A stretch of DNA of 64,000 bases from Cavenderia fasciculata (lineage: Eukaryota; Evosea; Eumycetozoa; Acytosteliales; Cavenderiaceae), in assembly GCF_000203815.1 (NCBI RefSeq), contig NW_004457735.1, positions 2,108,001 to 2,172,000 of the forward strand, in the 5' to 3' direction. Numbering within the stretch: the stretch's first letter is position 1; each line of letters starts with the position of its first letter. Under the pieces are notes generated by a model. It did no database searches and was not told the DNA's origin. It saw only the letters and a list, made by a program, of their open reading frames with translations. Positions 24,029 to 34,948 of this stretch are shown in pieces. Made by a program: the position numbers and the translations under genes.

Positions 24029-25649
24029 ATGATAAATAATGAAGTTTTAGTGTCTACCATCAAGACTGCACCAAAGGTAGTGTTGGAAATGTTGACAAAG
24101 TTGTCGTTTAGTCAAAAGGTATTAATGGGTGCTACTACTGCCACTTTTGTCAGTGTTGGAGGTATGTAAAAGTAGTAGTAAAAGTTATTATTTAGTAGTT
24201 AGTAGTTAGTAGTACAGTTATTTATTATTTAAACACTCTTTACTTGTATATATATATTTAAATATTTTAGTTGCATCTGAAATATTAAGTCCACTTGGTA
24301 GAAAGATTGAAAGTGTAGATGATTATAAACAAATTTTAGATGAGACCAACTATAGATTGTCCAATCTTCAATCATCTGAAGAGTTGAATGACCTCGACTT
24401 TGAAACATTGGAAGATTTGTCCAATACAATGGCAAACAGCAAGTACTTTACACTTGCCATGGAAGACAAGATCGACACCATCTGTTCGATCCTTCTCAGA
24501 TTCTTGTTGGTCGTATTTCAAATTACCCAACAAGTCGAAGCTGCCACTCAAGAAGAAGCACAACAAATCCATTACGATTACTTAAACTCTATCACTGAAC
24601 ATCCATTTATATTAAGTATTCGTAGTATGATTGATTCTATCATTAAATTTTGTATGTACCAAAAAATATTTAAAACACATGTCATATGATAATAGTCTCC
24701 TAACTTTCTTTTCTTTTCTTTCTTTTTTTACTTTTTAGCATCAAGAGATACATTATTTAGTGAAATTATAGATTATGTTGGTAATATTTCATTACTTCAT
24801 ATCCGATTCATCTATATCGATATGATTGCAAAGGGTGTCGTTATAAAAGGAGCTAAAAACTTGGTCGATCCACTCAGAGTATTAGAATTCTTGTCGGTGA
24901 CTGGTTCGCTTGGCACCCATTTCCTCGGATTCGATCATATCAGACACGCCGTTAATATGGTGGCCAACGTTGTCTATGACATGGGACACATTGTCAAATC
25001 CAACGGTGACTTGGTACAAATCCCAGAAGAGGTAATGGAAGCAACCAAGCAAATGTCAGGCATGAGATATCGCAAGTACATTCCATCAAGACTATACAGA
25101 AACAAAGAGTCGGTCGTCACTGATATACTCGTTTCATCACTCGTCCTCTGTACCGGTGCTGCACCTCTAAAGTCGGTTTTAATCTCTAGCTTTTTGTTGA
25201 CTAGCAAGAATTCCGTCTGCGAAGACACCTATGAAAAGTTAAATAATCCAGTTGGCAGAGTATTCTTTATGGCCTTTTTACCCGCCGCTCTCATGTGTTC
25301 ACTTGTTGTAACCACCAAGAGCATCAAGAGTGCGTTGGCAGCTGCCTCTATTGCTGTTTCTGTCTTTGGTGTCGAATGGTTGGCCTATAAATACGGTCCA
25401 AAGAAATTCTTTTCACTGTGTATGATGGATCTTTACTCTTATGATCTTGCTCGTATATCAAGAGCTTCTCAAATGGATGCTGAACAACAAGCTCAAGATG
25501 ATGAAGTTGAACAAGATGAAGTCGCTCAAGTTAGCAGAGAAAAGGGTCAAGCCAAGATTGTTGAAATTATTCAAGAAGAAGATGAACAAGAAAATGAACA
25601 AGAACAACAAGTTGAACAAGATAGAGAACAAGTTGAACAAAAGGAATAA
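24029..25649 (+). CDS. Tandem-array gene A: unassigned multi-helix membrane protein (474 aa)
   Basis: Exons 24029-24161, 24271-24651 and 24739-25649, both introns phase 1. Exon 1 encodes a short N-terminal helix ending in a hydrophobic turn (QKVLMGATTATFVSVG). Exon 2 is helical with a hydrophobic ILLRFLLVVF. Exon 3 has an amphipathic region with IAKGVVIKGAKNLVDP, the block GMRYRKYIPSRLY at about residue 279, then three hydrophobic segments (TDILVSSLVLCTGAAP, RVFFMAFLPAALMCSLVV, ALAAASIAVSVFGV) and a Glu/Gln-rich acidic tail of about 50 residues. It is most like gene B (shared VDPL, RYRKY and VGRVF blocks). First of seven head-to-tail paralogues. No known family recognised; membrane location is inferred from hydrophobicity. 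Confidence 0.85.
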
Positions 25650-25923
25650 ATTAAATAAATAAATAAATAAATAAATTAATAAAGAACAAATAATTAAATA
25701 GAATACGTAAAAACAAAAATGTTGACGAGCTTAGCACCTGACGACTTTGAATCATAAGTCAATGATGAGAGATAAGATATTTTATCTCCAGCTACAACTT
25801 GCAATGAAATATATATATATATATATATACACACATACACTTAACTTTTCTTTCTTTTATTCTCTTGTTGTTTGGTTCATCTTAAACTTAAACTTAAAAA
25901 AAAGAGATAAATAGTCTAAAGGA

Positions 25924-27323
25924 ATGATAAAAAGAGATACTATTTCAAGTATGATGAATGGTGCACCAAAGGTTGTAATTGATATCTTTGACAAGATGTC
26001 AATGACTCAAAAGATTGCAATGGGTGTATTTGCAACTCATTTTGCTTGTTATGGATGTATGTATATATATAAACTTTGATAGATAGATTCATTAAACCAT
26101 TAAACATTCATTTTTCTATTTACTTTTTTAGTACCATCAGAAATTGTAGATCCAGTCAAATCAAAGATTAATCGTGTTGAGTATTATGTTAGATTCTTGG
26201 ATGAAACGTTAAAAAGAGTTACTACTCTTGATGGATTCGATGAGTTGGATAATATAGACTTTGGTACATGGGAGAATTTGGCATTGTCAATGGCCAACAA
26301 TAAAACCCTCGCCATTGCACTAGAGAACAAGATCAATCTCATTACTCAAATCCTATTCAATTTCTTGGTACTAATGTGTGAATATTCAAAGTATATGGCT
26401 ACCATCCAAGATGCTGCAGATGCACGTCAAGCATATTTCCATACTCTCTTAAAACATCCATTCATTCGTAATGCTCGTATCATGATTGATTCAATTATTA
26501 CATTTTGTAAGTAAAAGAATTAATTATTATTATTATTATTATTTTAAACCCAAACTATTATTAATTATATATTTTAATTGTATTAATTTATTTATGTTTA
26601 GCTGAAAAAGATGTAGAATCATTAATATCAAGAGGAGTGAATAGAATTGTATTTGATCATGTTCGATATGTATTTGTTGATATGGTTGCAAAAGGAGTTT
26701 GTAGAAAGGGTGCTGATAATTTAGTTGATCCACTTCAAGTATTGGAATTATTGACTGTTCCTATCTCTACCACTCCCGTGCCGTTGATTGGATGTAATTA
26801 TACTAAACGTGCAATCAATTTAATTGTAAACAGATTACATGACCAAGCCAATGACGGCAAACAAATCAATGTACCACAGGATATATTGGATTCTACCAAA
26901 CCATTGACAGGCAAGAGATATCGTAAATACCTTCCAAGTATTTTATATACACAAAGATTAGAATTGATGACTGAAGTAATTCGTTCATCTCTTACAATCT
27001 ATTTTTGGCAAGCTACCATACCATCAACTATATTGGCCAATCTTGCTCTATCTGATTCATTCAACATTGTAGATTACCTCTTCAAGAGAACAGATAGTAT
27101 GGTTGGAAGAGTATTTATTCATAATGTAGTTCCATCAATTACAGCTTGTGCATTGATTGGTTCTTCCAAGAGTCTCAAAGCCACCATGGCAATCATCTGG
27201 GTACCAATCCTATCATGGGGTGTTAAATCATTGGTTGAATATTCAGTCTCAAGATCATATGCCAAATCTCTCGCTGATCTATATGATATTGACAGACAAA
27301 GAATGCCTCCCCAATCACAATAA
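25924..27323 (+). CDS. Tandem-array gene B: unassigned multi-helix membrane protein (409 aa)
   Basis: Exons 25924-26056, 26132-26506 and 26602-27323, both introns phase 1. The exon 1 length (133 nt) is identical to that of gene A, and APKVV near the N terminus matches it. Shared blocks in order: QKIAMGVFATHFACYG, exon 2 DETLKRVTTLDG and ITQILFNFLVLM, exon 3 DMVAKGVCRKGADNLVDPLQVLELL, GKRYRKYLPSILY, VGRVFIHNVVPSITACALI and the SKSLKA motif. It lacks the acidic tail of A and ends PPQSQ. Intergenic distance to A is 274 nt. A recent duplicate of A by structure and sequence. Function unknown. Confidence 0.85.
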
Positions 27324-27670
27324 AATTTATCAAAGTTAAATTTTAATTACAAATCAAAGGAAAGGGTGGAATCAAATGTGAATAAATTAGGGTATCAATG
27401 GAACTATAAAGGGACTATCACTAATTATAATCAATGATGTATCTTGGGTTTACAATGTTGATTGGTAAGTATTCTTTAAATTTCCCAAGATGATGATATT
27501 TAAAAAGATATTTAATTAAAAAATTAATTTACTTGTTGTTCCAAAAAAAATCTTGTTTTAAAGATGTGTGGTTAAATACCCTGTACACGATCATTGCAAT
27601 CTTACACAACATGTATAATAATAGTAATATATATATTTAAGGTATAGTTTGTTCGTTATAATCATCAATC
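27324..27670. other. Intergenic, about 350 nt, between array genes B and C
   Basis: AT-rich. An 8-nt inverted repeat (ATCTTGGG at 27441-27448, CCCAAGAT at 27484-27491) is the only structure seen. Confidence 0.5.
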
Positions 27671-29117
27671 ATGACTGAACAAATTAAAAAGATAGTTCAA
27701 GTATTAGGAAATGTATCTGGAGAGTTCATAGCAAATCTTACAACAACTGACAAGGTTGTGATGGGAACTACAGCTATTGGATTAACAACAATGATGTGTA
27801 TGTAATATCTCTCTCTATTTAAATAGAGATATAACTTGTACTTGTGTGTACTAATATATAATACGTTTAGACATAAAACATTATATCAATCAATCATTTG
27901 AAGTTAATAGATCAAAGGTACCAGAATATAAAGAGACTATTGCTATAGCACTCAACTTGGTACGTCAAGCTAAAACAATCAATGAATACGAATGTGTAGA
28001 CACTTATGGATTAAAAGTAATTGCACATGCAATGTCGGTCAACAAGTCGGTGACACTTGCCATGACAGATGAGTTTGTCAATATTGCCGGTATTCTAGTC
28101 AACTCTATGCTCTTTTCATATGACTCTTGTCATTTGGCAACTACAACTAGACCTGATCTCGTAGACAATATCATAACAAGCTATTCTCAACTTCCAAGAT
28201 TAGATCCTATCGTTATCACTACTTCATCAATGATTCGTTCCCTTTTACGTCATGGTATGTAACTAACTAATAATAATTAATATTTATTCATAAATATTAT
28301 GAATATACAAGTATAACTAAACTTTTATTTACTTTACTTTACTATATATATATATATAGCACCACAATCAAATGAATTTGCAATGGTTTTAACATCATAT
28401 GCAGGAGGATGTCAATTATTACAAGTTAAATTTATAGTGGCAGAGTTGTTGGCAGATTATGTGGCCGAGTCTAATGACCCAAATATAAATAATCTACCAG
28501 TACTCATATTTTTATTGTCAGTGTATAGTCCACAGTTTGATGTAGTCTATAATCACATGGATCATGCAATCAACAAATTGACCAACAATTTCTTAAAGAA
28601 TCCTCCTCCCAACGTAGACATTACCGATGTGAAAAAATTGGTCGAACCATACGCTGGTTACACCTATCGTAGATACTGTCCAAACAGTATACTTAAATAC
28701 AGAGAGTTTATAGCTATTGTCCTTAATGGTTCCGCAATCGCTATTGGTAAACATTATGTTTCACCAGCACTTCAATTGTTAGTATCTGCATTTTGGTTAC
28801 TCAATGGTACAACTCTGGCAAGTCAATTTGAAAACAAAATTGATTCTTCTATTTGGGCAAGAATAATATTAAAAAGTCTTTATTTGACTCTACCAATTTG
28901 TATCATCTATCCTCAATTCAGTTTCAAGTCCATATTAGTCGCTTCGATCCCTTCAATCATTGGTAAATTATTTGATGTATTTGCCAAGAATTATATCATC
29001 AAAAAGATGGATACTGCATTATTTATACGTTGTAGAAAGGATATTCAAGATTTTGATATTTATTCTAAAAAAGAAAAAGATGCTTTAGAAAGAAGAAATT
29101 TAAAACAACAACAATAG
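27671..29117 (+). CDS. Tandem-array gene C: unassigned multi-helix membrane protein (422 aa)
   Basis: Exons 27671-27797, 27871-28254 and 28360-29117, both introns phase 1 at the positions used by all array members. Exon 1 ends TTDKVVMGTTAIGLTTMM, the family's first hydrophobic segment after a conserved Lys. Exon 3 contains GYTYRRYCPNSILKYREF, the variant of the family RYRKYIP block, followed by hydrophobic segments (FIAIVLNGSAIAIG, LYLTLPICIIYP) and a Lys-rich end (KKEKDALERRNLKQQQ). It is more divergent from A and B than they are from each other. No catalytic motif seen; function unknown. Confidence 0.83.
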
Positions 29118-29468
29118 TTGGTTAGTAAATAAATATATTAATATATTTTCAAACCACAACCTGGGAGGAGATCTGATACATAAATATATATTTATGTCGC
29201 GTGATCTGATACATAAATATTGTACAGTGAGTGACTAATATATATGCTGCATTGCATATGCAAACATATTCATAGAAATTTTGTAGTAAAAATATCAGAG
29301 TTGGACGTTATGAAAATTTTTTAAGAATGATTGCAATCAGTCGTCATATGCCACGCAGCGCTTTACGTCATGTGATCCCCTGCTGTAGTCATTTAACAAG
29401 ATATCTATATATATACAAACAGCAACACACACATTCAAAGATAAGATATCTGTTTGAAACAATCAATC
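29118..29468. promoter_or_regulatory. Upstream region of array gene D with direct repeat, palindrome and CRE-like site
   Basis: An 18-nt direct repeat (29170-29187 and 29203-29220) frames a perfect 20-nt palindrome (29178-29197). A TTACGTCA element at 29363-29370 matches a CRE/bZIP-type site. These are the only distinctive upstream motifs in the array. A regulatory role is inferred from position. Confidence 0.4.
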
Positions 29469-31122
29469 ATGTCAACAAATGTATTCAATTCATTGGTAGC
29501 ATTCAACAAACTATCGATTAAAGATATCTCAAAGAATGTATCGTATTCACTCTTGAATACAGTTAAACATCTTTCGTCAAAGGAAAAGATTATTATTGCA
29601 TCTGCATCTACTGCATGGTTGGGTTTTGCTTGTAAGTAAAACAAACTTTATATATATATATATATATATTTATTATCTTGCTTGTTATGTGTGAAAGGGT
29701 AAACTAATCAACACCTCTCACTCTCTTTCTTTCTCTTTTTCTCTCACTCTAGACTATACAGAAACAACGTCTACAATTACAGATCAATCAGTGGATCAAT
29801 TTATAGAAATACTTGAACGTATGATGGATCTTGCCTATTCGATTGAGGGTATCAATGAACTGTACGATATGGACTATTCATTGATGGAAAATATTGCAGC
29901 TTGGTTGGAATACAATGACGCTGCAATGACTAAATTAGAACCTCAATTGGGACGTATCCTTGTTATTCTCGCTCGTTTTCTACACAACATGATTTTTGTA
30001 TTGATTAATTCTGAAGAAGGTGGCAATCCTCTTCCTGTCCTAGCCGATCGTTTCGATGGTTTTCGTTCTCATCCCATCGCTGAAAATCTAACTCAAATTT
30101 GGAGAACTATGTTATTAAAATGTATGACCGAAATATATATATATATATATATATACATTTAATTGTACAAATAGTAACTAATATATGATCATTTATTTCC
30201 CCTTCTTATTTTAATTACTCTACTCAAACGTTTGTTTGTAGCACCAAAAAAAAAAGTCATCTATTTTAATTTTCTTAATGTACTCGAAGATAATTTAGAG
30301 AATGAAAGTACTAGATTCATAGTACTTTCACTCTTGTCAGAGTCATCACATGGTGTACCATTGGAAACATTTCCAACCAAGAATATTCTATCCTTTTATC
30401 ATCAATTGAAACCCCTTTATAATGGAGGTTGGACCTACGACTCTATCGATCAAACACTCAACCGTCTGGCCAATATTTTAGTGTCGAGATATGATGACGG
30501 TGATATTGAAGAGCCACTCGAGAAAATAGAGTCTTTTGCAGGATACCGTTACCGTCGTTATATTCCTCATTGGATTCTTTCAACCAAGGAAACAATACTT
30601 CTCACTGCACTGGGATCGTCCCTTGCCGTTGGCTCTAAAGTGGTGTCTATTCCAATGCAACTTAACTCGTTGTCCATTTTGGCTGATGGAGAAACCCTAA
30701 TGGGGTTCCTGGGTTTATTTGAATATGTGACAGCTCTCGTGCCACACATATCTATCTATATCATGGGTAGAAACAACTATAAAGCAATAGGAGTTGCTCT
30801 TGCTGCCATCTATGTTCCATTGATGTTTAAACATTTCTATATCAAGAAAATAGAGAAGTCTCGCCAAACCGACATTTACAAACAAAAGACAATCGTTGAT
30901 TTGCGTCATCATATGTCTGCTGTAGAATTCAGAGAACAACAACAACCACAAGTTCAACAAATACAAGAACAAGATGAAGAAATTGAAGCACAACAAGAAG
31001 TTCAAGTACAAGAAGTGGAACAAGAAGAAGTTCAAGAAACTCAAGTCCAAAATGCCAAGGAGATAGGAGGAGGAGAAATCGAAAACCCAACAACAAGTCA
31101 AATAGGTGTCAACCAAGAATGA
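29469..31122 (+). CDS. Tandem-array gene D: unassigned multi-helix membrane protein (470 aa)
   Basis: Exons 29469-29631, 29753-30121 and 30242-31122, both introns phase 1. Exon 1 is the longest of the family (163 nt) and ends SKEKIIIASASTAWLGFA. Exon 2 carries ILERMMDLAYSI and the hydrophobic LGRILVILARFLHNMIFVLI. Exon 3 has GYRYRRYIPHWILSTKETI, then LLTALGSSLAVGSKVV and YVTALVPHISIYIMGRNNYKAIGVALAAI. The tail (about 70 residues) is a Gln/Glu-rich, probably coiled region. The -RNNYKA- block links it to E (RNNWKH) and F (KKNWKC), while RYRRYIP links it to A-C, so D bridges the two halves of the array. Confidence 0.83.
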
Positions 31123-31411
31123 TGTCACAAATAAATATTAATTAATTAAAATAATAGATATAATAATTAGAAAATGGTCGTCTGACCTCAAAGTTTAGAT
31201 AGTTTCTTCCTTTTTACTTGGGTTTGTTTTAGATATTTATTTTAAAATTCCTAAAGGAAGGTGTTTTCCACATAAATCTATGCAAATTTAAAGCCAAAGA
31301 TACAATATCTGTGATGTAAGGACCAAGTCATATTCAACAGTTCATTCATTCAAATTCATTTAGTTTTGTTTATTTAATACTTATCAATAGATAGATATAT
31401 ATACAAGAAAG

Positions 31412-32990
31412 ATGATAAACATTAAAGAGACAGCTTTAGGAGTAGTTAAAGAACTATCATCAAACTTTAACTTTAACTTTAAATTAACCAATACTGACAA
31501 GATTGTTGTTGGTTCATTATCAGCTGTATGGGGTGTTTTAGCAGGTATGTGTTGTGTTATATATATAATGATTATTATTATTGTTCTTTATATTTGTATC
31601 TAATCATCATCTTGATCACTTTTGTATCCACTTCTTTATATAATATATATATATAGCATATAAAATAAAATGTACAAACAAACCAACACAAGAACTTGCA
31701 CAAAAGTATAGTAATCAATTACAAGAGATGATGGAAATTATGACTAAAAGCAATGGTGGATTTGCAGCATTCTTGGATGATCCACAGGGTAGATTATCTC
31801 GTATGCTTTTCCAGATTTCCACTGACATGAAAGCAAGCAGGACACTCACTAGAATGATGTCTTCACAAATTGAAACAGTCGTCATGATTTACCAAGTATT
31901 CCTACTCCAATGCTTTCAATCATACGAACATTTAATTAAAACTCATCCAAAAGATGCAGTCTTACTACGAGATGAATATATCTCTATTCTAGTTGGTCTT
32001 ATCCCTGCCAATCTACTTTCCATGTTACATTCTTTTCTTATATATTGTATGTATACATATACATATGCATATACATATACATATACATATATCGCCGGCG
32101 ATATGGGAAATAATGTAATAATAATAATAATAATAATAATCATATTAACGATTTTGTTTTGTGTTAACATTTTAGGGGATGATAATCATGTACTTTTAAC
32201 AAGAACTGCATTATACGTTAGATCATTGCAACTCAGACATAGTAAGATGCAATTGATACATTTCCTAGCCAGTTATATTGTAGAGTTACCAAGATCAAAG
32301 CAACCAATGTCTCAAGAACTCATGCTTGCATTGTTTGATATTTTATTGGCTGTTCAAAAAGAGCAAGGTGAATTGAGTATCTTTGACACGGTCAACCAAA
32401 TCGACGAAGCTCTCAGTGTCTTGGCCAACAAGTTGTTGGCGAGTTTGACACCGACCGACGAATTGAGAGACCAGATTATCAACCTTGTCACTCCACATCG
32501 TGGCCTTTTCCAAACGTATCTCCCTCGAGCCATCTATCAAAACAAGGAGAGTAGTGTATTCTCACTGATTGGTTCAGGTCTTGCAGTTTACAATTTCGGG
32601 TGGTTTGCAGCTCCATTGTACACCCAATTGACTGAAATCCTATTATACAACGGGTTGGTCAACACTGATGAATATATATCGTCTATTGACAACAAGGCCG
32701 CTTTGTTCTTGGCTAATCTCAATCCAGCCATATTAATGTCTGCCACCTATCTATTGGCCCGAAATAACTGGAAACATTTCCTAGTCTGGAATGGATTAGT
32801 GGCTGCCGGATTAACCATTCAATACAAACTATTAGTATCCAACTTTACAACGTTGGTCACTATCTATCGAGGTTGTGTTGAAGATGATTCACAACATCAA
32901 AATGCAATGATTAAACAATATCTCGAAGAACATGGTGAAGATCAACAACCAACAACAACAAACCCCATTTCACCTGAATTATCACAATAA
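31412..32990 (+). CDS. Tandem-array gene E: unassigned multi-helix membrane protein (445 aa)
   Basis: Exons 31412-31544, 31657-32046 and 32176-32990, both introns phase 1. The second intron (32047-32175, 129 nt) has no stop in frame and a length divisible by three, so it looks coding, but paralogy and the GTATGT...TTTTAG ends mark it as an intron; it holds a TATACA-type repeat and an ATA run. Conserved segments: DKIVVGSLSAVWGVLA, exon 3 YLPRAIYQNKESSVFSLIGSGLAVY, ALFLANLNPAILMSATYLLARNNWKHFL. The usual RYRKY block is reduced to FQTYLP. Short tail ending SPELSQ. Function unknown. Confidence 0.83.
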
Positions 32991-33180
32991 ACTAATAAAT
33001 AATCATACTAAAAATATATTTGTGTTTCTCGATCAGCGACTGCCAGGGTCGATTCATTTGAAAAAGATACAAGTAAGATCTTTTCTAATAGTTAGAAAAA
33101 AACATGGTGACGAAAATAATCATCATCGGTCATTAATTCGAATGCATTGTTGTTCTTGAATGAATTGATTTGAAAGGATA

Positions 33181-33203
33181 TAGATAGATAGATAGATAGA
33201 TAT
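33181..33203 (+). repeat. GATA microsatellite before array gene F
   Basis: Tandem TAGA/GATA units directly upstream of the ATG at 33219. Similar tracts occur elsewhere in the window (14151-14170, 43907-43930). Confidence 0.8.
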
Positions 33204-33218
33204 ATGTATATGTAAATA

Positions 33219-34726
33219 ATGGATCTAAAACATCAACAAGAATACTTGCATAGAGCTATTAAATCATTACCAAAGTTTGTTGGTGATCAATTCAATCAAT
33301 TATCGACAACTCACAAGTTGATCATTGGTTCTGCAGCATTGGGATGGTCATTTTATTCAGCATGTAAGGAAATGAAATGAAGAGAAAGAAAGAAAGAAAG
33401 AAAGAAAGATAATATTGACTATATGATCTTACTCTATCTTTTTCAATCTTTAGCTAAATTAGTTGAAACAGAAGGGTTTGAAGGACCTTTAGATGATGTA
33501 GTATCAGAGTTTATAGAAACATTAAAAAAATTAGACAAAGAAACAAGAGATGATTTCGATCTAAGTAAAATGTTAAACCCCAATCAATACAGTGAACAAA
33601 TTCCTTGGATGGCCGGTATGATGAAGAGAGATAAACGTCTATGTCAAGCAATGAATGATCAGTTTGATATGATCTGTACATTATTCATCCTACTTCAAGG
33701 TCGTATCTACGAAGTCTACCAATTCGCTATCAATGGTGAACCATTGGAAGCTGAAAATATCGAATATTCCTATACCAATCTTGGATTAAGTTCTCCAATA
33801 CTTCAAGGTTTATTTTTAATTTTAGAATCTCTTCTTGAATTTGGTATTTATCAACTTATGAATATATATATATCATTGCTAAATATTAATATTAATTTAT
33901 GTCTCTTTTCTATTTTCTATTTTCTATTTTTTTAGATGAAACAAATTTTTGTAAATTTGCAGAAAGAGGATCAAATATTGGAGTATATCATATGGCCTAT
34001 ACATTTGCAGATTTAATAGCAAAGATGTTAATACTTTGGCCAAACCGTACATACAATTTGGAATGTATGCTTAATATATTTGCTATTTTGGTATCGATTA
34101 AAGTCAATTCAGCTAGTACCGATATCATTGATTTGGTTCTGTTAAAAGTATCAAATCAACTGGTCGGTCTATTGGAATTTGATCCAGAATATAAATCATT
34201 GATGAATCATATCAAACCATTTTCTGGGTTCCACATCACTAAAATCATTCCCATCCCATTTTACCTACAAAAGACAAGAAAGGTATTTGGTGCTCTGTCT
34301 GCATCGCTGTTGTGTTACTATGGATGGTTGACACCTGCATACTATATTGTAAATGAAACATTCTTGTATACTATACTTTCGAGTATATTCCCTAGTAGAA
34401 AAGTCAGTCACAAGAATAGATTCCTCAAATTCTTGACCGACTTGACTCCAATCATTCCATTTATTCCATTGTACATAATGACCAAAAAGAATTGGAAATG
34501 TTTGGTTGCTTCAATTGGCATATTTGTAGGTGGAACGATTATAAATATTATCGAAAGTAAATCAAGTCTCTACAAGGTATTTGTCTGTGTTGACAAACTA
34601 AGAAGAAAAGATTCTACAACCTTCCAAACAGTCATCAAACAAAAAATAGATGAATATAACAAAAAAATGGCATCTCCAGATCTTGACAATATTGAAGAAA
34701 CAGGAGGAGTAGAGGAGAAGAAGTAG
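33219..34726 (+). CDS. Tandem-array gene F: unassigned multi-helix membrane protein (441 aa)
   Basis: Exons 33219-33363, 33454-33843 and 33936-34726, both introns phase 1; the second donor is GTATTT. Exon 1 ends HKLIIGSAALGWSFYSA. Exon 2 has an extended acidic helix (VVSEFIETLKKLDKETRDD) before the usual helical region. Exon 3 keeps FADLIAKM (compare DMVAKG in A and B), the position of the RYRKY block as ITKIIPIPFYLQKTRKV, and FLTDLTPIIPFIPLYIMTKKNWKCLVASIGIF. Tail short and acidic. Clearly a family member by gene structure and the C-terminal block, but diverged. Function unknown. Confidence 0.82.
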
Positions 34727-34948
34727 TAGTAGCTTAATAAACAAACCAAAATATTAATTAATTTATTTATTTAAAAATATCTATCTTTCTCAAAAATATC
34801 TTATTTATTATTTTGTTTTTTTTTTGGGTCATAGTTCGTCATCATTATGAATTAAATCGTATGATCGTTATTATTATTATGTATTTACATCATCAACGTC
34901 TATGATCTCTGTTTATAATCAGGCTTTGTTGATTGATAATCTAGAGAT

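Noticed and set aside
32041-32175. Reading straight through as coding in array gene E
   Set aside because: Stop-free, but the six paralogues all have an intron at the same phase-1 site and the inserted residues are pure repeat.
33181-33203. GATA, ATT, AT and GTT tandem tracts considered as CRISPR or centromeric repeats
   Set aside because: Units of 2-4 nt with no spacers; ordinary microsatellites of an AT-rich genome.
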